Positions 1 to 8,766 of a DNA stretch of 64,000 nt are shown piece by piece. The translations under genes were made by a program, and so were the position numbers. Numbering within the stretch: position 1 is the stretch's first letter; each line of letters starts with the position of its first letter. The notes under the pieces are model-generated. The model was not told the origin of the DNA. It saw only the letters and a program-made list of their open reading frames with translations, and ran no database searches. Source of the stretch: Bin5 sp022827195 (lineage in GTDB: Bacteria; Chloroflexota; Anaerolineae; Caldilineales; Caldilineaceae); NCBI GenBank assembly GCA_965208275.1, contig OZ242331.1, forward strand, positions 1,674,001-1,738,000. The letters are read 5' to 3'.

Positions 1-1
1 C

Positions 2-838
2 CTGGCCTACCCTCTCTCGCTGCTGCCTAATCCATTCGGGACCATTTTGCCATTCGTCGGCGTTATTGTAATGGGCTATCTTGGCGTAACCATGATGGTG
101 TTGCGCCACCGGGAGATTCTGACCTTCTTCCGTCTTCAGACCGAGAGCCAGAACCAGCGGGATCTGCCTAAGTTGCCGCTCCTCGACAAGGGCAAGGGTG
201 ACGGTTTTACGCAGACGATGCTACTGGATACGAGCGTCATTATAGACGGACGTATCGCAGACGTAGCGGATACAGGTTTTCTGTGGGCAGTCCTGGCCGT
301 CCCGCGATTCATCCTCAACGAACTGCAATATATTGCCGACTCGGCCGAGGTACTGCGGCGCAATCGCGGCCGGCGAGGGCTCGAAGTCCTGGACCGCCTG
401 CAGCAGATCGAGAATGTCGAAATCGAGTTTCTCGATCAGGACCCGGTAGAAGCCCAGCATGTCGACGAAAAACTGGTCTACCTGGGAAGAGAGATGGGCG
501 CCGCCATCGTTACGAATGATTACAACCTGAATCGAGTTGCCAAACTTCAAGGTGTGCGTGTCCTAAACATCAACGAATTGGCCAACGCCGTCAAATCGGT
601 CGTCCTCCCCGGCGAAGAGATGAGCATTCACGTAATTCAGGAAGGCAAGGAAGCCAACCAGGGGGTGGGTTACCTTGACGACGGGACCATGGTTGTTGTC
701 GAACAGGGTCGCAGGTCCCTGGGCGCACAGATTTCGGTGCGCGTGACAAAGGTGCTGCAGACCAATGCCGGCCGCCTGATTTTCGCCGTCCCGGAAGAGG
801 TGCAGGAACGCCGCCGCGCCTTCGAATCTGTCCGCTAA
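2..838 (+). CDS. PIN-TRAM membrane protein, YacL family (5' end outside window)
   Basis: The reading frame is open to the left edge, so the N-terminus, normally four membrane helices in YacL proteins, is missing. What remains starts with the last hydrophobic segment (LPFVGVIVMGYLGV). A PIN nuclease-fold domain follows, with acidic positions at LLDTS, LNELQ, VDEKL and TNDYNL. The C-terminal TRAM domain (about the last 70 residues) is a predicted RNA-binding module. The family is a membrane-anchored putative RNase whose substrate is unknown. In Firmicutes yacL sits just before ispDF and cysS; here cysS follows 51 bp downstream, supporting the assignment. A TTG at 47 is an internal start only if the true start were lost, which is unlikely. 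Confidence 0.85.
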   Translation: MAYPLSLLPNPFGTILPFVGVIVMGYLGVTMMVLRHREILTFFRLQTESQNQRDLPKLPLLDKGKGDGFTQTMLLDTSVIIDGRIADVADTGFLWAVLAVPRFILNELQYIADSAEVLRRNRGRRGLEVLDRLQQIENVEIEFLDQDPVEAQHVDEKLVYLGREMGAAIVTNDYNLNRVAKLQGVRVLNINELANAVKSVVLPGEEMSIHVIQEGKEANQGVGYLDDGTMVVVEQGRRSLGAQISVRVTKVLQTNAGRLIFAVPEEVQERRRAFESVR

Positions 839-889
839 TTCGACTTTCCGTCCCAAACACCTCACGCGCGTCCCCGCGACGAAACTCCC

Positions 890-2302
890 ATGGCGCTAAG
901 CATCTACAATACGCTTTCGAGAAAGCTCGAGCCGTTTCAGACTGCCGAAGAGGGACGGGTGCGCATGTACGTCTGCGGCCCTACCGTGTACGCCGACGCC
1001 CACATCGGCCATGCGATGAGCGCAATCGTATTCGACATGATCAGGCGATATCTCGAATACATCGGCTATGAGGTGACTTACGTCACCAACTTTACCGATG
1101 TTGATGACAAGATCATCGTCCGCGCCAAGGAAACGGGCCAGGACCCCTTTCAACTGGCGCAGTTCTACACTGACAAGTACCTGATGCACCTCAGCGACCT
1201 CAACATCAAGCCGGCCGATACCTACCCGCGCGTGACCAACGAGATCTCAAATATCATCCGGACGATTGGCGAGCTGGGCGAGACCAACTATGCCTACGAA
1301 ATGGATGGCAGTGTCTACTTTCGCGTTCAAAACGATGACGACTATGGGAAGCTGAGCCGCCGGCGGCAGGAGGACGCGGTTGCGGGAACACGGGTCGATT
1401 CGGACGAACGCAAGGAGAATGCGGCCGACTTCGCGCTGTGGAAAGCGGCCAAGGCGGGCGAGCCATCCTGGGAAAGCCCGTGGGGTCCGGGCCGTCCGGG
1501 CTGGCACATCGAATGTTCGGTCATGTGCCTTCACCATCTCGGCGAGACGATCGACATTCACGGGGGCGGCAACGATCTGATTTTCCCCCACCATGAGAAC
1601 GAGATTGCGCAGAGTGAAAGCCTCACCGGCAAGCCATTCGCCCGCTATTGGGTTCACAATGGGATGTTGCAGCTTTCCGGTGAAAAAATGAGCAAGTCGG
1701 TAGGAAACCTCGTCACAATCGACGAGTTCCTGCAAAGGTACTCGGCCGACGCGCTCCGGCTGCTGGTCTTCACCGCCCACTATCGCAAGCCGGTTGCGTA
1801 TACGGAGGAGTCTATCGCAGCCGCGGAGCGAAGCGCGGCCAGGCTGCGAGGTGGATTGCGCCCGGCTAGCGGGACTGTTACCGTGGGGGAGAGCGCCGAA
1901 AACCTCAGGGAGACTGCCGAGGCGGCCCGCTCAGGTTTCAGGGTGGCGATGGACGACGACTTGAACACGAGCGCGGCCCTGGCCCAACTCTTTGAACTTG
2001 TGCGGGCCATCAACTCGGCACGCGCCGCCGGTGTCTCGGGTCCCTTTTTCCAGGCGGCGCAGGAGACGCTGCGCGAACTGGCCGGCGTGCTGGGTCTCTC
2101 GCTTTCCGACGCCGGGGAATCCCAGGGCGATTCGCTGGCAGCGAAAGAGTTTATCGATTTGCTCGTCTCGCTGCGGACCGAGCTCCGGCAGGAAAAGCAG
2201 TGGGCGCTGGCAGACAAAGTCAGGGAAGGCCTGGCCTCTTTGTCTGTTTACCTTGAAGACACGCCGGATGGCACCGTCTGGCGCTTTGAGGACGCTGGAT
2301 GA
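890..2302 (+). CDS. cysS: Cysteinyl-tRNA synthetase
   Basis: Class Ia aminoacyl-tRNA synthetase that charges tRNA-Cys in the cytoplasm. At 470 residues it is of normal family length. The HIGH signature is at residues 38-41 inside CGPTVYADAHIGH, and KMSKS lies near residue 266 (GEKMSKSVGN). Zinc-binding positions are visible as CGPT near residue 29, IECSVMC, and the HGGGNDLIFPHHENE block. The C-terminal helical DALR-like region is intact. The gene overlaps the next gene by 4 bp (ATGA), so the two are probably co-translated. Confidence 0.97.
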   Translation: MALSIYNTLSRKLEPFQTAEEGRVRMYVCGPTVYADAHIGHAMSAIVFDMIRRYLEYIGYEVTYVTNFTDVDDKIIVRAKETGQDPFQLAQFYTDKYLMHLSDLNIKPADTYPRVTNEISNIIRTIGELGETNYAYEMDGSVYFRVQNDDDYGKLSRRRQEDAVAGTRVDSDERKENAADFALWKAAKAGEPSWESPWGPGRPGWHIECSVMCLHHLGETIDIHGGGNDLIFPHHENEIAQSESLTGKPFARYWVHNGMLQLSGEKMSKSVGNLVTIDEFLQRYSADALRLLVFTAHYRKPVAYTEESIAAAERSAARLRGGLRPASGTVTVGESAENLRETAEAARSGFRVAMDDDLNTSAALAQLFELVRAINSARAAGVSGPFFQAAQETLRELAGVLGLSLSDAGESQGDSLAAKEFIDLLVSLRTELRQEKQWALADKVREGLASLSVYLEDTPDGTVWRFEDAG

Positions 2303-3063
2303 GCGAACTGCTCGTGGGCCGGCACGCAGTGTGGGAGGCCCTGCGTGCGGGCAAACGCCGCTTCTACCGTCTTTGGTTGGAGGGCGTCGCCGAATCTCGT
2401 CCCAAAGGGCGACTCGCCGAAATTGTACAGAGGGCCGAAAGCCGCAAAATTCCTCTGCGGTACGTCGAAGGCGGGCTCTTTGACCGCCTGCGACAGAACG
2501 AGCTAAATCCGCACGGAGTCGCCCTCGAAACCGGTCCTTTCCCTTACACCGACCTCTATGATCTACTGGACATCGGCAAGAGCAAGGTCGATCCTCTGTT
2601 CCTCGTCCTCGACCATCTGGAAGACCCGCGCAATCTTGGTACCCTCTTCCGGAGTTGTGAAGCGTTCGGCGTGGACGGCGTCGTCCTTCCCGAGAGGAGG
2701 GCGGCAGGAATTACACCCGCGGTAAGCAATGCTTCATCGGGCGCGGTCGAGCATCTTCCGGTAGCACAGGTCAAGAATATCAATCGAACAATCGACCTGA
2801 TGAAGGACAGCGACATCTGGACGGTAGGACTGGACATTCAGCCGGGCGCGACCCCGCTTTCTGAGGCCGATTTGGGCGGTCGCCTTGCCGTCGTGGTCGG
2901 CAATGAAGGGAAAGGCCTCAGCAGGTTGGCACGCGAGAAGTGCGACTTCTGCGTTACGATACCGATGAAGGGGGCCGTGGACAGCCTCAACGCGGCCATT
3001 GCAGGCAGCATCGTTCTCCACAGCGCATACCTGGCGCGAACATCCACAGCCGAGCCGAGCTAG
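2299..3063 (+). CDS. rlmB: 23S rRNA 2'-O-methyltransferase, RlmB/TrmH (SPOUT) family
   Basis: SAM-dependent ribose methyltransferase of the SpoU/TrmH class. RlmB methylates G2251 in 23S rRNA; the exact target cannot be proven from sequence. The 254-residue protein has an N-terminal L30e-like substrate-binding domain (LVGRHAVWEAL). The three SPOUT motifs follow in order: DHLEDPRNLGTLFRSCEAFG, VVGNEGKGLS and IPMKGAVDSLNAAIAGSI, which form the knotted SAM site. The start ATG overlaps the cysS stop (ATGA). The cysS-rlmB order matches the classical Firmicutes cluster, although ispD and ispF are absent here. Confidence 0.93.
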   Translation: MSELLVGRHAVWEALRAGKRRFYRLWLEGVAESRPKGRLAEIVQRAESRKIPLRYVEGGLFDRLRQNELNPHGVALETGPFPYTDLYDLLDIGKSKVDPLFLVLDHLEDPRNLGTLFRSCEAFGVDGVVLPERRAAGITPAVSNASSGAVEHLPVAQVKNINRTIDLMKDSDIWTVGLDIQPGATPLSEADLGGRLAVVVGNEGKGLSRLAREKCDFCVTIPMKGAVDSLNAAIAGSIVLHSAYLARTSTAEPS

Positions 3064-3146
3064 GGTTGAGCTGAAAAAACCACCGAGCAGGTCAAGCAAA
3101 CGATTCACCTGACGGGCGGAGCTGCACACAGTTGCTGCCCTGTGTA

Positions 3147-3488
3147 TCAGTCGCGTAGCCAGTACTTGGGAGGGCTGCCAAAGACGTCTCCCTCATCGGG
3201 CGGCCAGTTCAGCGTCTCTTCAACCTGTTGGGCCAGCGCCAGGTCCTTCTCCGTCAGCCCTCCGACGTCATGCGTGTGCAGAAAGATGTCGACTGAACGG
3301 TAGTTGAGAACGAGACGCGGATGGTGGTTGGCTGCCTCGGCCAGAAAGCCAATGGCGTTGGCCACGAATTGTGTAACCCGCCAGTTCGCGGTGCGATACT
3401 GACGGTGCAGCTCGCCGTCTTGCACCCCCCATGACGGCAACTCTGCGCTCAATCTCCGGCGGGCCTCCTCTTCGCTGATTCTACTCAC
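3147..3488 (-). CDS. phhB: 4a-hydroxytetrahydrobiopterin (pterin-4a-carbinolamine) dehydratase
   Basis: Dehydrates 4a-hydroxytetrahydropterin, normally recycling the cofactor of aromatic amino-acid hydroxylases. The 113-residue protein carries the family signature: ANHHPRLVLNYRSVDIFLHT followed by HDVGGLTEKD, containing the catalytic His-His-Pro and Thr-His positions. The frame is open further upstream, but I chose the GTG at 3488 because AAAGGAGGAAGG lies directly before it and the family begins there. No phenylalanine hydroxylase is seen in the window, so the partner is unknown. The gene is convergent with rlmB, leaving an 83-bp gap with no clear terminator. Confidence 0.9.
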   Translation of the reverse strand: MSRISEEEARRRLSAELPSWGVQDGELHRQYRTANWRVTQFVANAIGFLAEAANHHPRLVLNYRSVDIFLHTHDVGGLTEKDLALAQQVEETLNWPPDEGDVFGSPPKYWLRD

Positions 3489-3700
3489 TTGCTCCTTCCT
3501 CCTTTGGGTCCACGTGCTATAGGCGGGACACAATGCGATAGAGAGCATTGTGCAGCTCTGTTGCCCGGAAGCCAACTGTGTTTCAGGCCTTGCGAAATGC
3601 GGCTATGGCGGCGGAACTGTTATATAATGGTGCCAAAATAGTGGGGCTTCACCAACCTCATTTGCGAGTCCAGTCTATTCAGTTTCGTTGGAGACGGGGA

Positions 3701-4258
3701 ATGGCGCGTCGTACGTTACTCAAAACTACGCTATCTGCTGCAATGCTAGCCATGGTCCTGTTCAGCGCATGCGCGCCCGACCCGAGTTTGCAGCTGATTT
3801 CGCCGAATATGGTGATTCTGGGAGAAGGCGAAGTCTTTGTGCCGCCTACGCCCACCCCGCGGCCCCGCATCGCCGTACTGACCGATGAAGAGATCTACGC
3901 CGGTTTGCCTGACACGATTGCTCCCCTGATGCCGGGTGACTCCGCAGCCGGCGAAGCCCTGACCGTTCCTCACGGTTGCACAGGTTGCCATCAGCTCGAC
4001 AACAGCCTGGTAGAGATTGCGCCCACCTGGTTTGAGATTGCGGATACGGCGGTTGGGCGGGCCCGACAGACGGGTGAAGCCGGGCCGGCGCTGTACCTCT
4101 ACACCAGCATCACGGATCCCGACAGCTTTGTCGTCAGTGGATACAACTCAGGCGAAATGCCCCAGACATTCTCTGACGATATGGACGCGCAGGATCTCGC
4201 TCACTTGTTGACCTATTTGCTTTCGCTGCGAGCTGAGGCGGCTGTTCAGGAGCAGTAG
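3701..4258 (+). CDS. Monoheme c-type cytochrome lipoprotein
   Basis: A lipoprotein signal peptide (MARRTLLKTT..., lipobox FSAC) ends near residue 25, so the protein is predicted to be tethered outside the cytoplasmic membrane. A proline-rich spacer (VPPTPTPRPR) follows. A single heme-c site, GCTGCHQLD, comes next, with a probable distal methionine in SGEMPQTF and a C-terminal helix (DLAHLLTYLLSL) typical of small cytochrome c domains. The frame extends upstream to 3548, but the signal peptide and a GGAGACGGGGA ribosome site fix the start at 3701. It probably acts as an electron shuttle or oxidase-linked subunit; the partner cannot be identified. Confidence 0.82.
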   Translation: MARRTLLKTTLSAAMLAMVLFSACAPDPSLQLISPNMVILGEGEVFVPPTPTPRPRIAVLTDEEIYAGLPDTIAPLMPGDSAAGEALTVPHGCTGCHQLDNSLVEIAPTWFEIADTAVGRARQTGEAGPALYLYTSITDPDSFVVSGYNSGEMPQTFSDDMDAQDLAHLLTYLLSLRAEAAVQEQ

Positions 4259-4298
4259 ACTCTCGGTTCTCCACTGAATACTAAAAGCAAGTCTTAAG

Positions 4299-4324
4299 AG
4301 CCGGTCCTTCAGGGGCCGGTTTGT
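4299..4324 (+). terminator. Possible intrinsic terminator between convergent genes
   Basis: CCGGTCC at 4301-4307 pairs with GGGCCGG at 4313-4319 with one G-T wobble. The stem can be extended by two weak pairs and is followed by TTTGTTGTG. It lies in the gap between the cytochrome gene and the convergent homocysteine methyltransferase gene. The T-tract is short, so function is only probable. Confidence 0.5.
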
Positions 4325-4356
4325 TGTGTACGGTGTCCGAACAGCCCGGGGTGGGG

Positions 4357-5313
4357 TCAACCGTTGAGAAGCAACCGGCGCAGTTTGCGGATATCCTCGG
4401 GCGACGTACGGCAACAGCCGCCGATCAGTTGGGCTCCGGCTGCTTTCCAGGTCGATGCCTCGCCAGCAAAATCGACGACAGCGCTGCCGGTCTGCCACTC
4501 GCCGGCGACGCTGTCCCAGCAGGCACCGCTGTTGGGGTAACAGACAAGGGGCTTGCGCGTCGCTGCCCGCGCCCTTTTCAATAGCCCTGCCACGTGTTTG
4601 GGCGCCGTACAGTTCACACCGGTGGCGACGACGGTTTCGCAGCTGTTAGCCAGCTCCACGCAACGGGCAATTGGCTCACCGCGGCAGACGTGCTCGTCAT
4701 CGCGGCAGCTGAATCCGATCCAGGCGGGCGTCCCCCTATACTCCGTCAACAGTTCGACCAGCGCCTCTCCCTCCACCAGGCAGGGTATGGTCTCGCAGGC
4801 CAGAAGGTTAGGTTCGGCGCCAAGCAGGGCCTCGAGACGAGGCCGGTGCCAGTCAATCAGCGCTTTCTTCGAGAGACCGAAGTCGCCCGTATATTCGGAG
4901 CCGTCGGCGAGGAACGCGCCGTAGCTACCGATAGAAGCGGCGACCAGCGGAGGCAGGCGTCGATGGGTTTCGCCTCGATGTTCGGCCGCAGCCAGGAACT
5001 GGTCGCGCGCTTCTTTTGCCAGATGCACGCTGCTCTGCAGTAGTTCCACGCCCCGCCTGCGGCTGAGTCCTCTCCGAGTGAATCCCTCAAAGCTGGCCTG
5101 GTAACTGGCGCTGATGGCGACATCTGCGCCGGCTTCGAAGTAGTCAAGATGAAGCTGGCGAACCGAGGCGGGGTCTTCGAGCAGAAGACGCGCCGACCAG
5201 AGATCGTCCGACAGGTCGGCCCCTCTTCTTTCGAGCTCAGTCGCCAGGCCGCCGTCAAGGATCATGACGCCCTGGCCGATCAGAAACGGCTCCAGGGCGA
5301 GATTTCCGCTCAT
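4357..5313 (-). CDS. mmuM: Homocysteine S-methyltransferase
   Basis: Transfers a methyl group, typically from S-methylmethionine or SAM, to homocysteine to make methionine. The 318-residue protein is a single Zn-dependent TIM-barrel domain. Visible motifs are the N-terminal DGGLATELERRG, the first zinc cysteine in GVNCTAPKHV, and the paired zinc cysteines in GGCCRTSPEDI near the C-terminus. It lacks the cobalamin and folate modules of MetH, consistent with MmuM or BHMT-like enzymes. Its start overlaps the upstream peptidase stop by 4 bp, so the two genes form a translationally coupled pair. Confidence 0.9.
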   Translation of the reverse strand: MSGNLALEPFLIGQGVMILDGGLATELERRGADLSDDLWSARLLLEDPASVRQLHLDYFEAGADVAISASYQASFEGFTRRGLSRRRGVELLQSSVHLAKEARDQFLAAAEHRGETHRRLPPLVAASIGSYGAFLADGSEYTGDFGLSKKALIDWHRPRLEALLGAEPNLLACETIPCLVEGEALVELLTEYRGTPAWIGFSCRDDEHVCRGEPIARCVELANSCETVVATGVNCTAPKHVAGLLKRARAATRKPLVCYPNSGACWDSVAGEWQTGSAVVDFAGEASTWKAAGAQLIGGCCRTSPEDIRKLRRLLLNG

Positions 5314-6626
5314 TCCAGCACCGCGGGTGTGTAGCGGCCTGCGCGCATGATCGCCAGTTTCGTGCCGTCGCTCAGGTGGCTGGTGACATCCAGCGTAGGG
5401 GTACCGATCATGACGTCCAGGTGCAAATCTGACTTGTTAACGCCGGCGGCCTTCAGCTCATCCGGCGACAGCTCTGCGCCGCCCGCGAGGCCGATCGGAT
5501 AGGCCTGACCGAAAGCGATGTGGCAAGCGGCGTTCTCGTCGAATAGCGTATTGTAGTATACGAGGCCGCTCTGGAAGATCGGCGACGAAACGTCCACCAG
5601 CGCCACTTCGCCCAGGAATCGCGTCCCCTCTACGGCGAAGAACTGTTCGTAGATCTCCTGGCCTTCACCTGCCGAAAACTCGACAACGCGTCCCTCTTCG
5701 AAGCGAAAAGTCACCTCGGCCACCTCGCGCCGGAACGGGAAGCTGGGGCGGGAGGTCTTAGTCCTGCCATCGACGCGCAGGCGGTGCGGCGTTGTAAACA
5801 GCTCCTCAGTAGGAATGTTTGGCAGGAATACAGGCGTGCCGGCTCTGTCCTCCTCGCCGTTGCCGCCGAATCCGTCGTCTTTCGACGCGCCCAGTCCGCC
5901 CACGCCGCCCGCCCAGTTGGGCCGGTCGGTCAATCCTATCGTCAGATCGGTGGACGGCCTGCCGTCTGCGGCGGGCGTGGGATCAAAAAAGTGCAGGGAG
6001 CGCACTTGTCTGGCCTGCAACGTCGAGCGCGCCGATTCGAGGCTGTCGAGATGGTCCTGCCACGCTGAAAACGGGTCGCCGGCGTCAAGCCGAATAATGC
6101 GGCGAATCTCGTCCCAAAAGCGGTCCAAGGCCTCTTCGGCCGCGAGGTCGGGGAAGACCTTCTGCGCCCAAGCTGGCGTGGGCAGCGAGGCCACGTTCCA
6201 CTGCTGCTTCATTTCCATCATCGACTCGCGCCAGGGCATCATGGCGCGGTATTCAGCGGTCTGCAGGATGCGTAGTCTCGCCGGGTCAAGCTGGGTCGGA
6301 AGCGACGGGTCCTCCTCGCCAACCAGGCTTAGCGCGGCCCAGGCGTCATCCCTGCGCTCCTGGGCCATCTCTTTGAAATAGCCGGGAAGATGCTCCAGGG
6401 TCTCCTCTCGGCTCTTGCGAATGCGAATGCTTTGCAGACGCATGTCGTTGTACTCGATCTGAACGTATTTGGCCCCGGCGTCGTAGGCCGCTTCAGCCAC
6501 CTGAAGTGCAAAGTCGCGATGGATGGGCTCGGTCTTGATCACCAGCGACTGTCCGGCCTGCAGGTTCAGGCCCAAGCGGATCAGGAGTTGAGCATACTGT
6601 TCGAGCTCTGCTCTGCGATCTGTCAT
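5310..6626 (-). CDS. M29 family aminopeptidase (AmpS/aminopeptidase II type)
   Basis: Cytoplasmic metallo-aminopeptidase with a broad N-terminal residue preference. The 438-residue protein spans both M29 lobes. The N-terminal lobe contains GLNLQAGQSLVI and EAAYDAGAKYVQIEYND. The metal centre is recognisable in the C-terminal half: NIPTEELFT, RFLGEVALVD, ENAACHIAFGQAY and DLHLDVMIGT supply the Glu, Glu, His, His and Asp ligands. The stop overlaps the start of mmuM. A possible promoter (TTGACA at 6697-6702 on this strand) and two TGTGTCA direct repeats at 6679 and 6695 lie upstream. Confidence 0.9.
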   Translation of the reverse strand: MTDRRAELEQYAQLLIRLGLNLQAGQSLVIKTEPIHRDFALQVAEAAYDAGAKYVQIEYNDMRLQSIRIRKSREETLEHLPGYFKEMAQERRDDAWAALSLVGEEDPSLPTQLDPARLRILQTAEYRAMMPWRESMMEMKQQWNVASLPTPAWAQKVFPDLAAEEALDRFWDEIRRIIRLDAGDPFSAWQDHLDSLESARSTLQARQVRSLHFFDPTPAADGRPSTDLTIGLTDRPNWAGGVGGLGASKDDGFGGNGEEDRAGTPVFLPNIPTEELFTTPHRLRVDGRTKTSRPSFPFRREVAEVTFRFEEGRVVEFSAGEGQEIYEQFFAVEGTRFLGEVALVDVSSPIFQSGLVYYNTLFDENAACHIAFGQAYPIGLAGGAELSPDELKAAGVNKSDLHLDVMIGTPTLDVTSHLSDGTKLAIMRAGRYTPAVLE

Positions 6627-6785
6627 CGGAATGCTCTTTCCGCGCTGGCCCTGAGACGGCCGCGCGATTTCCTGTAATTGTGTCAGTATGTAAGTGTGTC
6701 AACGAGCCGGACTTACAATTGTTTCGTTGCAAGAAAGCCAGCCTGGAAATGGTGCGTATGCGATTGGCCCTAGCCGCCCGCGAAC

Positions 6786-6814
6786 TTGACAAGCCCCGCC
6801 CAGCCCAATAGAAT
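6786..6814 (+). promoter_or_regulatory. Sigma70-type promoter of tRNA-Lys
   Basis: A perfect -35 box TTGACA (6786-6791), a 17-bp spacer and a near-perfect -10 box TAGAAT (6809-6814) place a start site near 6821, eight bases before the tRNA. This is the best promoter match in the window. Confidence 0.8.
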
Positions 6815-6828
6815 ATCTTGTGGCAAAC

Positions 6829-6901
6829 GGCCCACTAGCTCAACTGGCAGAGCAGCGGACTCTTAATCCGCGGGTTCGGGGTTCGAATCCCTGGTGGGTC
6901 A
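6829..6901 (+). tRNA. tRNA-Lys, anticodon CTT
   Basis: The full cloverleaf was traced by hand over 73 nt. The acceptor stem is GGCCCAC with GTGGGTC (one G-T pair). The D-arm is GCTC...GAGC. The anticodon stem GCGGA/TCCGC encloses loop CTCTTAA, giving anticodon CTT. The T-arm is CGGGG-TTCGAAT-CCCTG, and the discriminator base is A. CCA is not encoded: the bases that follow read CCT. The gene stands alone with its own promoter and terminator. Confidence 0.96.
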
Positions 6902-6907
6902 CCTCAT

Positions 6908-6945
6908 TGCGGGCGGACAGTTCGGTGTCCCCCGCATTCTTTATT
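6908..6945 (+). terminator. Intrinsic terminator of tRNA-Lys
   Basis: TGCGGGCGGACA (6908-6919) pairs with TGTCCCCCGCA (6926-6936), giving an 11-bp stem with one bulged C and a GTTCGG loop. It is followed by the T-rich run TTCTTTATT. It starts six bases after the mature tRNA end. Confidence 0.8.
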
Positions 6946-7345
6946 GCGATGAAGCAACTAAGCATCGGGTTCGGGCCGTTCACATGCCCAGGAACGCCGG
7001 GCCGCTGCCCATTTGCTCCTGCAGTTCGCCCCGACAAAGGGCCGCTCGACAGGAGATTGATCGCGGTTGTCCGCTGGAGGCAAATGCCCCAATATTTCAG
7101 GTACGCCGTCAAACCGAGCCTGGTATCGCTACCCCTAAACCCTGCGCAGACCTCTCATTCAGCTGCCCTTTCGGTGGGCGACCCGCTCGCTCCCGACACC
7201 AAAAACCCGCTGCGCTCAACCTACGCGACAACGGGTCACGTTTGACCGTCGATTGGGTAGCAAGTCCGCGTGTGCCGGAACGCTTCAGCCACTTTTCGGA
7301 GCCGAGCGAAGGCGGACGCTTGTTGCTTTGGCAAGCGCTCTCGCG
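6946..7345. other. Non-coding gap between tRNA-Lys and rpmG
   Basis: About 400 bp without a convincing gene. Open frames exist on the plus strand (for example to 7364), but they have no ribosome site, no recognisable domain and unusual composition. A weak ACCCG...CGGGT hairpin lies near 7207-7236. I see no known RNA. Confidence 0.5.
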
Positions 7346-7507
7346 CTATCGGGTCTCCCGGTAGACCACGTGCTTGCGCAAGACCGGATCAAACTTTCGC
7401 AACTCCAGGCGTTTGTCATTATTGCGCCGGTTCTTGCTCGTCAGATACACATGGTGACTCTCCGTGCTGCGCATCCTCACGAGCTGGCGCGGGCCTCTCT
7501 TCGCCAT
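7346..7507 (-). CDS. rpmG: Ribosomal protein bL33
   Basis: Small basic large-subunit ribosomal protein of 53 residues. It begins MAKRGPRQLVRM and contains the conserved ESHHVYLTSKNRRN and LELRKFDPVLRKHV segments. The frame is open upstream to 7597, but GGAGG five bases before the ATG at 7507 and the normal family length fix the start. The paired zinc-binding cysteines of C+ bL33 proteins are absent, so this is the zinc-free C- type. It stands alone rather than next to secE/nusG as in many bacteria. Confidence 0.93.
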   Translation of the reverse strand: MAKRGPRQLVRMRSTESHHVYLTSKNRRNNDKRLELRKFDPVLRKHVVYRETR

Positions 7508-7803
7508 AATCTCCTCCAACAAGCTTTCTTCATATAGAAGTGGCAACACGCAGGCGCTGCCCCGGGGACCGAGCGAGGATTGTCCTCGCACCGTCATGGT
7601 CCGTACCTGTATCTAGAAGGGGTATTGTAACCGCGGAAGGTCAGCCAAGCAAACTGAGTCACCCCGGAGGCCCGAATTCAGTGGCAATTCGGCGGTCCGG
7701 AGAACGGCCCCGGGATAACTACCGGCATTGCTCGCCCGCCAGTTTTCATTACAATGGATGTGGTAAGCAATCGAGGCTACCGACTCACGAAAGGTAAAGA
7801 ACG

Positions 7804-8754
7804 ATGAACTTTCTCATCTACCCGGCGTTAAGATCCAGCGAGCTTGCGCAGGTGCAGGCGCTTTCTTCCGAGTTGGAGATCGTCAACGCATTGACGGAAG
7901 AGGACGCACTGGCTGCGATTCCACAGGCGGTCGGCATGTACGGCGACCTGACCCCGGCCCTGCTGGAGCGGGCCGACAACCTTCGCTGGCTGCAGACGCC
8001 GGTTGCGGGCCTGGAACACTACATGTTCCCCGCGCTGGCCGAGAGCGGCATCGTGGTCAGCAATATGGCAAAGATATACGGCGACATGATCGCTGACCAC
8101 GCCTTCTGTTTCATCCTGATGTTCGCGCGCGGGATTCACTTGTACATGCGCCGCCAAATCAAGGGCGTCTGGCAGAAGGGAACGCCGGTCCATCACCTTG
8201 GGGATTGCACGCTCGGCGTCATCGGACTTGGGGGCATCGGCGCGGAGCTGGCCCGCCGCGGCAAGGCACACGACATGCATGTGATCGCGGTCGACGCCCG
8301 GCCCGGCGATACGCCCGGACGTGACCTGGAGCTGGACGCGCTCTGGCCACAGGAGCGGCTGCACGACCTCCTGGCCGAATCGGACTTCGTCGTTAGCTGT
8401 GTGCCACAGACGCCAGAGACGGTCGGGCTGATCGGGGCGGAGGAAATGGCCCGGATGAAGCCGACTGCCTATCTGATCAACATCAGTCGCGGGGTCGTGG
8501 TCAAGCTGGACGCCCTCGTCGACGCGCTCGAGGCCGGAGGCGTTGCCGGCGCCGCGCTCGACGTTTACGAGCAGGAGCCGTTGCCGGCCGATCATCCGCT
8601 CTGGCAGATGGAGAATGTGATTCTGACGCCCCACGTAGCCGCAGACAATCCCCACGTGCCCCAGCGCCGCATCGATACGCTCTGCGGCAATCTGCGCCGC
8701 TACCTGAACGGCGAGCCGCTTCGGAACGTTGTCGACAAGGCAAGGTTGTTCTGA
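7804..8754 (+). CDS. D-2-hydroxyacid dehydrogenase (NAD-binding)
   Basis: NAD(P)-dependent reductase/dehydrogenase of the D-isomer 2-hydroxyacid family, 316 residues. The Rossmann motif is GVIGLGGIGAELARR. The catalytic Arg is in NISRGVVV, the Glu in YEQEPLPADHPLW and the His in LTPHVAAD. The N-terminal substrate domain is short and diverged, so the substrate (glyoxylate, hydroxypyruvate or another 2-oxoacid) cannot be named. AAAGG stands a few bases upstream of the ATG. It converges with the Liv operon, whose last gene ends 12 bp away. Confidence 0.9.
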   Translation: MNFLIYPALRSSELAQVQALSSELEIVNALTEEDALAAIPQAVGMYGDLTPALLERADNLRWLQTPVAGLEHYMFPALAESGIVVSNMAKIYGDMIADHAFCFILMFARGIHLYMRRQIKGVWQKGTPVHHLGDCTLGVIGLGGIGAELARRGKAHDMHVIAVDARPGDTPGRDLELDALWPQERLHDLLAESDFVVSCVPQTPETVGLIGAEEMARMKPTAYLINISRGVVVKLDALVDALEAGGVAGAALDVYEQEPLPADHPLWQMENVILTPHVAADNPHVPQRRIDTLCGNLRRYLNGEPLRNVVDKARLF

Positions 8755-8766
8755 GTCGGAGCGAAG

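Noticed and set aside
6894..7364. Plus-strand open frames after tRNA-Lys
   Set aside because: They begin inside the tRNA or its terminator and overlap rpmG; no coding signature.
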